This document shows positions 1-6,478 of a stretch of DNA of 8,706 nt, one piece after another. Source of the DNA: an uncultured Clostridia bacterium (GTDB lineage: Bacteria > Bacillota_A > Clostridia > Oscillospirales > Oscillospiraceae); contig CAMKAP010000078.1 of NCBI GenBank assembly GCA_946410505.1, forward strand, positions 1 through 8,706, in the 5' to 3' direction. How positions within the stretch are numbered: position 1 is the first letter of the stretch; every line of letters starts with the position of its first letter. The notes below the pieces were generated by a model. It saw only the letters and a list, made by a program, of their open reading frames with translations, was not told where the DNA came from and did no database searches. Position numbers and translations under genes: made by a program.

Positions 1-2456
1 ACTTCCTCATCGTCTCGGACTTCATCGGCTACGCCAAGCGAAACGGCATCCCCGTGGGTCCCGGCCGCGGCAGCGCGGCGGGCAGCGTGGTGTCCTACTG
101 CCTGCACATTACGGACGTGGACCCCATCAAATACTCCCTCTTCTTCGAGCGCTTTCTGAATCCCGAGCGCGTGAGCATGCCGGATATCGACGTGGACTTC
201 TGCGTCAACCGCCGGGGCGAGGTCATTGAGTACGTCAACCGCCTCTACGGCCGGGACCATGTGGCCCAGATCGTCACCTTCGGCACCATGGCCGCCCGCG
301 GCGCCATCCGTGACGTGGGCAGGGCCCTGGGCGTGAGCTACGGCGAGTGCGACACGGTGGCAAAGCAGGTGCCCATGGCCCTGAACATGACCATCGAGGA
401 GGCCCTGCGCCTCTCCAAGCCGCTCAAGGAGCTCTATGAGGGCGACGAGAAGCTCAAACGCCTGATCGACGTGGCCCGTGCCCTGGAGGGCATGCCGCGC
501 CACGCCTCTACCCACGCCGCAGGCGTGGTCATCACGGAAAACCCTGTCTACACCTATGTGCCCCTGGCGAAGAACGACGAATCGGTGGTCTGCCAGTACC
601 CCATGACCACCCTGGAGGAGCTGGGGCTTCTCAAAATGGACTTTTTGGGACTCCGAAACCTGACGGTGCTGGAGGACGCGGCCAAGCTTGTGCGAAAAAA
701 AGAGCCGGGCTTCCGGGTGGAGACCATCCCCGAGGACGATCCGGCCACCTTTGAGATGCTCTCCCAGGGCCGCACCGAGGGCGTGTTCCAGCTGGAGAGC
801 ACGGGCATCACCGGCGTCTGCACCCAGCTCAAGCCGAAGAACATCGAGGACATCACGGCCGTTATCGCGCTCTACCGCCCCGGCCCTATGGATTCCATCC
901 CCCGCTTCATCGAGTGCTCGGCCCATCCCGAGCGCATCCAGTACAAGCACGAGCTGCTGCGGCCCATTCTGGAGGTCACCTACGGCTGCATCGTTTATCA
1001 GGAGCAGGTCATCGAGATCTTCCGCCGTCTGGCGGGCTTCTCCCTGGGCCAGGCGGACATGATCCGCCGCGCCATGTCCAAGAAGAAGCACAAGGTCATC
1101 GACGCCGAGCGTGTGGCTTTCGTCCACGGCGACGCCGAGCGCGGGATCGAGGGCGCTATGGCCCGCGGCGTACCGGAGGACGTGGCCAACAGCATTTATG
1201 ACGAGATCCTGGACTTTGCCAGCTACGCCTTCAACAAGGCCCACGCGGTGTCCTACGCCTTCGTCACCTACCGCACCGCCTATATGAAGCGGCATTACCC
1301 GCAGGAATACATGGCAGCACTGCTGACCTCCATCCTGGATAACTCCACCAAGGTCTCCGAATACATCGCCGAATGCAAGGAAATGGGCATCCGGCTCCTG
1401 CCGCCGGACGTGAATCTGTCGGACGCGAACTTCACCGTGGACGGCGAAAACCTGCGCTTCGGTCTGGTGGCCATCAAGGGCATCGGCTGGGGCGCCATCG
1501 AGGAGCTGGTGGCCGAGCGGGAGAAGGGCGGAAAATTCCAGAGCTTTGAGGATTTCTGCCGCCGCATGGCAGGGAAAGAGCTGAACCGGCGCGCGGTGGA
1601 GAACCTGATCCGCTCCGGCGCCTTTGACTCCATGGGCTATAAGCGCCGGGCGCTCATCTCGGTGGCAGGTCCCGTTATCGACAGCATTGCCCAGGAAAAC
1701 CGGGACAACATCTCCGGTCAGCTGGATCTCTTCGGCGGCTTTGAAGAGGAGGCGAGCCCCGCCAGCATCCCCATCCCCGAGATGGAAGAGTATTCCAGGC
1801 GGGAGCTCATGGCCATGGAGAAGGAGATCACCGGCCTCTATCTCACCGGCCACCCCATGGACGAGTACCGGGAGGCCGTGCGGAAGATCGGCGCGGTGCC
1901 CATCGGCGCGATCATGAGCGATTTTGCCGCCGAGGACGGCCCCAGCCGCTTCCAGGACAACCAGATCGTCACCGTGGCAGGCAGCATCGAGTCCTTCCGT
2001 ACCCGCACCACGAAGAACAATACCCTCATGTCCTATATCCAGCTGGAGGACGACACCGGCAGCATGGAGCTGATGGCCTTCCAGCGGGCGTTGGACAGCG
2101 GCGGCAGTTATATCCAGAACAACGCCGCCATTATCGCCCGGGGCCGCATCTCCGTGCGGGATGAGAAAGAACCCCAGCTCATGGTGGACAGCATCCGTCC
2201 CATCTCGGACCTGAATGCGCTGGGAACGAGGGAGCCGCCTCCAAAGGAGAAGAAGCTGTGGGTCAAGCTGCCCTCCCGCTATGATCCGGCCATGAAGCGC
2301 ATTGAGCTGATCCTCACCATGTTCCCCGGCGACGGGCAGATGATCCTCTGGTGCGAGCGGGAGCAGAAGCGCATCGGCGCCCGATGCCTGCTGCACGAGG
2401 GCCTGATTCTGGAGCTGGAGGAAATGCTGGGAAAAGAGAACGTAGTGCTGAAATAA
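1..2456 (+). CDS. dnaE: DNA polymerase III subunit alpha, DnaE type (5' end cut off by window)
   Basis: Catalytic subunit of the replicative DNA polymerase. The frame is open from base 3; the GTG at 54 lies inside the GPGRGSAAGS loop and is not a start, so the PHP domain and about 330 N-terminal residues lie outside the window. Counting from codon 54, PDIDVDF (residues 43-49) and KMDFLGL (Asp196) carry the three family catalytic aspartates. YRPGPMDSIPRFIE and the AGFSLGQADMIRRAMSKK block are typical of the palm and fingers. A helix-hairpin-helix (FGLVAIKGIG) is encoded near 1458-1490. QLDLF at 1719-1733 matches the internal beta-clamp-binding motif (QADMF in E. coli). An OB fold (IVTVAGSIESF to QLMVDSIRPI) is encoded near 1968-2205, followed by the C-terminal domain. 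The order OB-after-polymerase and the lack of an inserted exonuclease show DnaE rather than PolC. The gene ends in TAA with no downstream partner on the same strand, and I see no frameshift. Confidence 0.97.
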   Translation, partial: FLIVSDFIGYAKRNGIPVGPGRGSAAGSVVSYCLHITDVDPIKYSLFFERFLNPERVSMPDIDVDFCVNRRGEVIEYVNRLYGRDHVAQIVTFGTMAARGAIRDVGRALGVSYGECDTVAKQVPMALNMTIEEALRLSKPLKELYEGDEKLKRLIDVARALEGMPRHASTHAAGVVITENPVYTYVPLAKNDESVVCQYPMTTLEELGLLKMDFLGLRNLTVLEDAAKLVRKKEPGFRVETIPEDDPATFEMLSQGRTEGVFQLESTGITGVCTQLKPKNIEDITAVIALYRPGPMDSIPRFIECSAHPERIQYKHELLRPILEVTYGCIVYQEQVIEIFRRLAGFSLGQADMIRRAMSKKKHKVIDAERVAFVHGDAERGIEGAMARGVPEDVANSIYDEILDFASYAFNKAHAVSYAFVTYRTAYMKRHYPQEYMAALLTSILDNSTKVSEYIAECKEMGIRLLPPDVNLSDANFTVDGENLRFGLVAIKGIGWGAIEELVAEREKGGKFQSFEDFCRRMAGKELNRRAVENLIRSGAFDSMGYKRRALISVAGPVIDSIAQENRDNISGQLDLFGGFEEEASPASIPIPEMEEYSRRELMAMEKEITGLYLTGHPMDEYREAVRKIGAVPIGAIMSDFAAEDGPSRFQDNQIVTVAGSIESFRTRTTKNNTLMSYIQLEDDTGSMELMAFQRALDSGGSYIQNNAAIIARGRISVRDEKEPQLMVDSIRPISDLNALGTREPPPKEKKLWVKLPSRYDPAMKRIELILTMFPGDGQMILWCEREQKRIGARCLLHEGLILELEEMLGKENVVLK

Positions 2457-2501
2457 TTGGTTTTGTTTTTGACCGCTCAGAGGCGGCAAGCTGCGTATAG
2501 C

Positions 2502-2541
2502 AAAACCCATTTCTTTCCCGTTGGGGAAAGAAACGGTTTTT
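2502..2541 (+). terminator. Probable Rho-independent terminator of dnaE
   Basis: A perfect 10-bp stem pairs 2510-2519 (TTTCTTTCCC) with 2524-2533 around a GTTG loop. It is extended below a small internal loop by AAAACC (2502-2507) pairing with GGTTTT (2535-2540). It ends in a run of five T (2537-2541) and starts about 45 bases after the dnaE stop. The T run partly overlaps the lower stem and the stem is pyrimidine/purine segregated, so a role as one end of a repeat element is an alternative. Confidence 0.55.
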
Positions 2542-2904
2542 GATGCCAAAGAAAGGCAACAAGGGGAGGTGCCCCCTTGACCTCTCACAGAAATGTGGAG
2601 TCTATGGGCAGAACCGGGGTCGCCGCTAAAGCAGGAACGCGTGGAGGCTTCTCCCGCATACCGCTGCCGCTCCCCGGTACGCCTGACAAAGAAAGCCGCC
2701 CGCTCCAAACCGCGGCTCGCGGGTTTCGGATTCGACCGAGCCGCCGGGACGTGCTTCTGCGTGCTGCGATCTGTACGCCATTGCGGCAGCGGACACCTGC
2801 GCGCACAGGGTATGCCAATGTTCGGGCGGCGGCGACCCACGCTTAGACCTTGTGTCGCCCACTCTGGCAAGCGCCTTTTTCTTTCTTCCACCGGGCGCGG
2901 CGCG

Positions 2905-2939
2905 TTCTTTCTTTTTGGGCAAGCTCCAAAAAGAAAGAA
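2905..2939. repeat. Perfect 14-bp inverted repeat (TTCTTTCTTTTTGG / CCAAAAAGAAAGAA)
   Basis: Left arm 2905-2918 and right arm 2926-2939 are exact reverse complements with a 7-base spacer (GCAAGCT). The stem is AT-rich with all pyrimidines on one side apart from the terminal GG. It is not followed by a T run on either strand (a G7 run follows on the + strand), so it does not look like an ordinary terminator. It resembles the TTTCTTT-type hairpin at 2510-2533, hinting that the two belong to one dispersed repeat family. Confidence 0.75.
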
Positions 2940-3000
2940 TGGGGGGGCGCATCAAGCAGCGTCGTCTCTGTGAACAGGTTGGAAATTATCTGTATCACAA

Positions 3001-3039
3001 ACACAAATCCCCCGCCGGTGTACGCACCGGCGGGGGATT
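3001..3039 (-). terminator. Strong Rho-independent terminator of the PAP2 phosphatase gene
   Basis: A perfect 15-bp stem pairs 3006-3020 (AATCCCCCGCCGGTG) with 3025-3039 around a 4-base loop (TACG on the + strand). Read on the - strand, the stem begins 16 bases after the PAP2 stop codon and runs into TTTGTGTTTGTG. The T tract is interrupted by G but the GC-rich stem is very stable. On the + strand the following bases are not T-rich, so the direction is the PAP2 one. Confidence 0.85.
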
Positions 3040-3055
3040 GCGTTATATCGCTGGT

Positions 3056-3730
3056 TCAGTGCTTGCCCCTGTAGCTGGCTTGCCTGAGCAGGCGGGGGTC
3101 AAAGTCCAGCACGAAGGCACAGAAGGGAGAATTGTCGTACTTTTCCAGCAGCCGGAAGATCAGCACGGTGATCCCCCAGGCGATGAAGGCCGATACTGTG
3201 CCGATCACGGCGGCGCAGAGCACGTCGGAGGGGTAGTGAGCCATCAGATAGTTGCGGGAGAAGGCCATCAGCAGCACCCAGAGCACCGTGGGCAGAACCC
3301 ATTTTTTCCCGCGGCTCAGGCAGAGGGAGACCATGCCCGCAGCGGCCGCGGTCACATGACCGGAGGGGAAGGAGAAGCCGTCCTCCGCCGGGGAGCCCAC
3401 GAAGGCCCAGAACTCCCGGTAGAGCGCCTCCGTCTCGAAGGGCCGGGGTCTTGCAACAGCGTCCTTGAGGATGACGTTGGTGATCAGCGCGCCGCAGCAG
3501 ACGGCGCCGAACATGCACACGCCCGCCCTGCGGGTGCGGGGAAAGAGCATCAGCACCACGGACGCCAGGAAGAAGATCAGGCCTTTTTCGCCCAGAAGCG
3601 TCACAAGCTTGCACAGCGGTGTGAGCACGACACCCAGGGATACGGCGAGGCGGTGCATCAGGCTCAGGAGAGCCAGATCATAGCCCGCAAAAATCTGGTT
3701 GAGAGACAGCGCGGCAGCGGTAAGTTCCAT
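3056..3730 (-). CDS. PAP2-family membrane phosphatase (undecaprenyl-diphosphatase or lipid-phosphatase type)
   Basis: A 224-residue polytopic membrane protein with the complete PAP2 (type 2 phosphatidic acid phosphatase) signature. Motif 1 is K89-x6-R96-P97, motif 2 is PSGH at 122-125, and motif 3 is SR(158-159)-x5-H165-x3-D169. In this family His125 acts as acid/base and His165 is the phosphate nucleophile. Hydrophobic segments lie near residues 13-40, 48-63, 70-88, 125-139, 143-157 and 170-194, consistent with about six spans. Family members dephosphorylate isoprenoid or lipid phosphates at the outer face, for example recycling undecaprenyl diphosphate in wall synthesis (BcrC, PgpB). The substrate cannot be told from sequence. 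ATG at 3730 is preceded on the - strand by AAGGGGG about 8 bases upstream, a good ribosome binding site. It lies 144 bases downstream of the CotH-like lipoprotein gene on the same strand. Confidence 0.93.
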   Translation of the reverse strand: MELTAAALSLNQIFAGYDLALLSLMHRLAVSLGVVLTPLCKLVTLLGEKGLIFFLASVVLMLFPRTRRAGVCMFGAVCCGALITNVILKDAVARPRPFETEALYREFWAFVGSPAEDGFSFPSGHVTAAAAGMVSLCLSRGKKWVLPTVLWVLLMAFSRNYLMAHYPSDVLCAAVIGTVSAFIAWGITVLIFRLLEKYDNSPFCAFVLDFDPRLLRQASYRGKH

Positions 3731-3774
3731 GGATAATCCCCCTTGGTTCTAGCGGCGGAGAGCTCCGCAGTGTG

Positions 3775-3783
3775 TGGTATAAT
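3775..3783 (+). promoter_or_regulatory. Possible extended -10 promoter element (TGGTATAAT)
   Basis: TGGTATAAT is an exact extended -10 (TGnTATAAT) at the left edge of the cloverleaf element. I find no good -35 at 16-18 bases upstream. A transcript from here would run through the three hairpins and then antisense to the lipoprotein gene. The match may be chance, since it partly overlaps the outer arm of the element. Confidence 0.25.
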
Positions 3784-3875
3784 GACGATATGATGGCGAA
3801 AAGCCGAAAAGCTTTTCGCCGCGCGGCTTTGCCGCGCAGCCAAACAGGTTTGCTGTTTGGCCATATGATCATTAT
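3779..3875. repeat. Cloverleaf-like element: three abutting hairpins inside an outer stem
   Basis: Hairpin 1: 3795-3804 (GGCGAAAAGC) with 3811-3820, 10 bp perfect, 6-base loop; the alternative 14-base palindrome CGAAAAGCTTTTCG sits at 3805-3818. Hairpin 2: 3821-3827 (GCGCGGC) with 3831-3837, 7 bp, TTT loop. Hairpin 3: 3839-3846 (GCCAAACA) with 3854-3861, 8 bp, 7-base loop. The three are separated by zero or one base. They are enclosed by an outer stem of 3779-3792 against 3862-3875 that pairs at 12 of 14 positions, with a 2x2 internal mismatch. The right outer arm touches the stop codon of the lipoprotein gene. It may act as a terminator or processing/stability element between two co-oriented - strand genes, or be a dispersed palindromic repeat. 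Confidence 0.75.
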
Positions 3876-6328
3876 CAGGAAAGCAGATCGCCGAAGTATT
3901 CGCTCTTTTCGCTGGCGGTGGCGTTGAAGCAGGTGCAGAGCCTGTTGATGGTATAGCGGCACCAGTTCTTGTCCTGGATCCAGTTCCTCAGCCCGTCCAC
4001 CTCGCTGTGCCAGCGCTCCATCGTGAGGTCCCAGCGCTCCCGGTCGCGGGGCATTTCGGGCTCCAGCAGCGTCTCGTACTCGTCGATCAGCTCCAGGACG
4101 TGGTCGTTGGCCAGAACCGTTTTACACAGCTCCGCATAGCGGCTGAAGACCTTGTCACGGAAGGTCTTGTTGGTGGAAATGTTTGCGTAGAGCTTGGGCA
4201 TCTGGTTGCCGGAGTTGTTCTTGCCGTAGACCAGGGTCGTAAAGCTCGCCCAGTCGAAGTAGAAGGCCCAGTCCAGATCGTAGTACACGAGCTGCCACTT
4301 GTTGCCGCTCTCCGGCGAGCGGAAAATGCGGAGGTTGCCCTGCGTATCGGTGTTGGCGCTGTAGCTCTCAAAGAGCAGCCAGTCTATGAGGCTGTCTATA
4401 TCGAACAGGTCCTCGACCTTCTGATAGTTTTCGGCCTCGTTCATATTGCGGTGAGCGGTGGAGTTGATGAGGTCCATCACGTCCGTCCCCAGTGCGAAGG
4501 GGGCGCGCAGATATTCCACCGTGTCTTTGTCCACGCCGGCATGAGAGGCGTAATACTGACGGCTGATATCCTCCTTAAGGCAATAGATGCCCCAGTAGCG
4601 GCCGTTGAGATAGAGGACGCAGTACTTGCTCTCCTGCGTATAGAGGGAGTCGGACGCCTCCAGGCAGAGATCCTGGAACAGCTCATTTCTGAACTGGGAG
4701 AAGGTGTAGTCCTGCCCCGCGCGGATGGAGAGGGAGCCGTACTCGGTGATGCCGTTGCCGTAAATGTCGGCGTCCTCCAACAGCCCGCCGTATCGCCCCG
4801 TGAAGTTCACGCCCATGCTCTTTTTCGGAAGATCCCGGCTCGTCCAGCCCTTGATGCACAGCTCGCAGTCCTTGTTGAAAATGGTGTCGCCGTCTTCGAA
4901 CAAGGTCAGGTTCGCGCCGATGAAGTGCTGCCGCCAACCGTTGTTATAAACGGTCATCCAGCCCGAGGGATCGTCCGTCGTGAGGCTCAGCACGGGCAGG
5001 GTGTGGTTTTCGTTGACAATGAAGCTGAAGCTTGCCGGGCGGCTGGTGATGCAGCCCTCCTCATGGCTGATGGCGCGCAGCACGGTAGTCTGGCCGACCT
5101 CAATAGGCCCGGTATACAGCGGGGAGGAGAGCGTGGGGAGGCTGCCGTCCGTGGTGTAGTGAATCTCGCCCGCGCCGGAGAGGGAGACGGAGAGCCCCGC
5201 GCAGTCGTCATAGACGCCCTCGGCCGTAAGGCTCGTCGGGCGCTCGCTGATGCGGCGGCAGCCGTTTGTGTTGGGCCCGTTGGGCGTGACCTCGGCAAAG
5301 TAGAAAAAGCCGGGCTGGCCGCTCATGCGGCCCATGCTGCCCTCAATGGGAATGTCGTGCAGGGCAATGTAGTCGGCCAGCTTCCCTTCGGGGTCGAAGA
5401 GATAGAGCTGCTCGGAGGCGGCGTTCAGGGAGAAGCCGGTGTTGCGGGAGGAGGCCTCGTTCTCGCCGTCGCACTTGAGGAAGATCTCCTGTCCGGGGCT
5501 CAGCTCCTTCTCCGGGAAGCTCCAGCGCTGGGGCTCGGAGAATTTGTCCGTGAGCGTGTAGCCCGCCAGAGAGATTGTAAGGTCGGAGTTGTTGCGCAGG
5601 GTGACATAGTCGAACATTTCGCCGCTTTCGATGGGCGTGGCCTGGTTGGAGACCATGACCTCGTCAATGAGCAGGGGGCTCGCGTCAAAGCGGGAGGAGA
5701 CGAAGAGCTCATAGCCCGCCGCCGTGTTGGGCAGACCGGGCGTGGGCCAGGAGGAAACGGCAAAGCCGTCCTCCGTGCGCACCATGGAGGTATCCGCCGT
5801 GTCGGAGGCGCAATACGCCTGATCCTGTACGTTCCCCGAGGGGTCCAGCAGATAGAGCGTCTCCCCGGCGGAGAGCGAGAGATCCGTCGAAGCGCCCAGC
5901 GGGATCAGCAGCAGGCTCCCCGCGGGCATGTTCGCGGTGGAGAAGCTGCGGCGGCCGCCAAGCTCCCGGTCGGAAAGGCTCCAGTCACTCAGATCCACCG
6001 GCTCCGAGGAGACGTTCTGGATCTCCACCCAGTCGGGAAAGTCGCCGTCCACGAGGAGCGTGGCCTTGTTTTTGGACATGACCTCGGAGATGCGCAGCAT
6101 ACCGCTGTAGTCCGGACCGGGGGCGGCCTCGGGCGGCAGAGACTGCGCGGTTTCTTCCGCGGAACTGAAAATGGGCGCAAAAACCTCCGGCTGCGCACTC
6201 TCGCCGTCCTGCAGGGCCGGGGATGGGCCCATTGTCAGGAGAGATTGAGGGGAGCAGCCGAAGAGCAGAAGCATGAGCGAGAAAAGACCCGCCACGATCG
6301 CTGTAATCGTTTTCTGTGTACGTTTCAT
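3875..6328 (-). CDS. CotH-kinase-family lipoprotein with two lamin-tail domains and a chitobiase-C-like domain
   Basis: An 817-residue surface lipoprotein. Residues 1-24 form a lipoprotein signal peptide (MKRTQK, hydrophobic core, LLFG) with the lipid-modified Cys25, then a Pro/Ser/Glu-rich linker to about 75. Residues 78-175 (LRISEVMSKN..., DWVEIQNVS) and 219-325 (LLIDEVMVSN..., DYVTLRNNS) each look like lamin-tail (LTD) domains. Residues 376-437 (EIHYTTDGSLPT) match the chitobiase/hexosaminidase C-terminal type. Residues about 445-760 are CotH-like: VLYLNGRYWGIYCLKEDI (571-588), then NTDTQGN (659-665) and YYDLDWAF (682-689), whose acidic residues are plausible Mg/ATP ligands. Bacillus CotH is a spore-coat protein kinase, but nothing here ties this protein to spores. 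An adhesive or wall-binding envelope role is equally possible. The start is fixed by the signal peptide, yet no Shine-Dalgarno precedes it. TGA overlaps the edge of the cloverleaf element, and PAP2 follows on the same strand. Confidence 0.88.
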   Translation of the reverse strand: MKRTQKTITAIVAGLFSLMLLLFGCSPQSLLTMGPSPALQDGESAQPEVFAPIFSSAEETAQSLPPEAAPGPDYSGMLRISEVMSKNKATLLVDGDFPDWVEIQNVSSEPVDLSDWSLSDRELGGRRSFSTANMPAGSLLLIPLGASTDLSLSAGETLYLLDPSGNVQDQAYCASDTADTSMVRTEDGFAVSSWPTPGLPNTAAGYELFVSSRFDASPLLIDEVMVSNQATPIESGEMFDYVTLRNNSDLTISLAGYTLTDKFSEPQRWSFPEKELSPGQEIFLKCDGENEASSRNTGFSLNAASEQLYLFDPEGKLADYIALHDIPIEGSMGRMSGQPGFFYFAEVTPNGPNTNGCRRISERPTSLTAEGVYDDCAGLSVSLSGAGEIHYTTDGSLPTLSSPLYTGPIEVGQTTVLRAISHEEGCITSRPASFSFIVNENHTLPVLSLTTDDPSGWMTVYNNGWRQHFIGANLTLFEDGDTIFNKDCELCIKGWTSRDLPKKSMGVNFTGRYGGLLEDADIYGNGITEYGSLSIRAGQDYTFSQFRNELFQDLCLEASDSLYTQESKYCVLYLNGRYWGIYCLKEDISRQYYASHAGVDKDTVEYLRAPFALGTDVMDLINSTAHRNMNEAENYQKVEDLFDIDSLIDWLLFESYSANTDTQGNLRIFRSPESGNKWQLVYYDLDWAFYFDWASFTTLVYGKNNSGNQMPKLYANISTNKTFRDKVFSRYAELCKTVLANDHVLELIDEYETLLEPEMPRDRERWDLTMERWHSEVDGLRNWIQDKNWCRYTINRLCTCFNATASEKSEYFGDLLS

Positions 6329-6334
6329 GGGAGT

Positions 6335-6363
6335 ATTTTAACACAGCCTTTTCCGCATTACAA
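6335..6363 (-). promoter_or_regulatory. Probable promoter of the CotH-like lipoprotein gene, placed for a near-leaderless mRNA
   Basis: On the - strand, TTGTAA (6358-6363, 4/6 to the -35 consensus) and TAAAAT (6335-6340, 5/6 to the -10 consensus) are separated by exactly 17 bases. Only 6 bases (ACTCCC) lie between the -10 box and the ATG at 6328, so transcription would begin at or next to the start codon. No GGAGG-like sequence is present between them. Confidence 0.5.
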
Positions 6364-6405
6364 CCGAAATCGACAACTTTTGCGCCGCCGGATGGAAGGA
6401 ATCAG

Positions 6406-6434
6406 TTGACTAAGACGGCGAAAACCTGTAAAAT
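6406..6434 (+). promoter_or_regulatory. Sigma-A-type promoter of the holB-ricT operon
   Basis: TTGACT (6406-6411, 5/6) and TAAAAT (6429-6434, 5/6) are separated by 17 bases, and TG directly precedes the -10 box. An AT-rich stretch continues to 6441. The expected start is near 6441, giving a leader of about 38 bases that ends in a strong ribosome binding site. It diverges from the lipoprotein promoter, with 42 bases between the two -35 boxes. Confidence 0.75.
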
Positions 6435-6478
6435 ATATTAGTTAGAAGGATCAGACCCGGCCCGGTTCGGAGGAGAGC

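Larger units (their letters stand above)
2457..3005. other. Gene-free, hairpin-rich spacer between convergent dnaE and PAP2 genes
   Basis: I see no convincing gene here. Short open frames exist on both strands but overlap each other, are rich in Arg/Pro/Ala, start without a good ribosome binding site and resemble no family I recognise. The stretch carries hairpins at both ends (2502-2541 and 2905-2939) and a smaller one at 2560-2579 (CAAGGGG/CCCCTTG). A bulged stem near 2707-2726 (AAACCGCG/CGCGGGTTT) lies between them, and a G7 run is at 2941-2947. Similar TTTCTTT/AAAGAAA arms near both ends suggest an inserted repeat or a decayed element, but no transposase remnant is visible. Confidence 0.5.

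Noticed and set aside
54..56. GTG as the start of dnaE
   Set aside because: The frame continues upstream with FLIVSDFIGYAKRNGIP, the normal DnaE sequence before the GPGRGSAAGS loop, so the gene is simply truncated by the window.
2577..2973. Several overlapping short frames in the dnaE-PAP2 spacer (for example 2577-2846 + and 2626-2955 -)
   Set aside because: Both strands are open, composition is Arg/Pro-rich, ribosome binding sites are lacking and one runs through the 2905-2939 inverted repeat. They are more likely repeat sequence than genes.
2852..3736. 294-codon open frame on the + strand across the PAP2 gene
   Set aside because: It is antisense to the PAP2 motifs, translates through the terminator hairpin, and its product is Gln/His/Gly-rich low complexity.
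3779..3875. tRNA gene for the cloverleaf-like block
   Set aside because: Stem lengths and loops do not match a tRNA: there is no T-loop or anticodon pattern, and the outer stem is 14 bases with mismatches.
4007..6409. 800-codon open frame on the + strand opposite the CotH lipoprotein gene
   Set aside because: It is exactly antisense to a gene with clear domains and a signal peptide. Its product is Val/Ala/Gly/Arg-rich with no recognisable motif, which fits a GC-rich antisense shadow.
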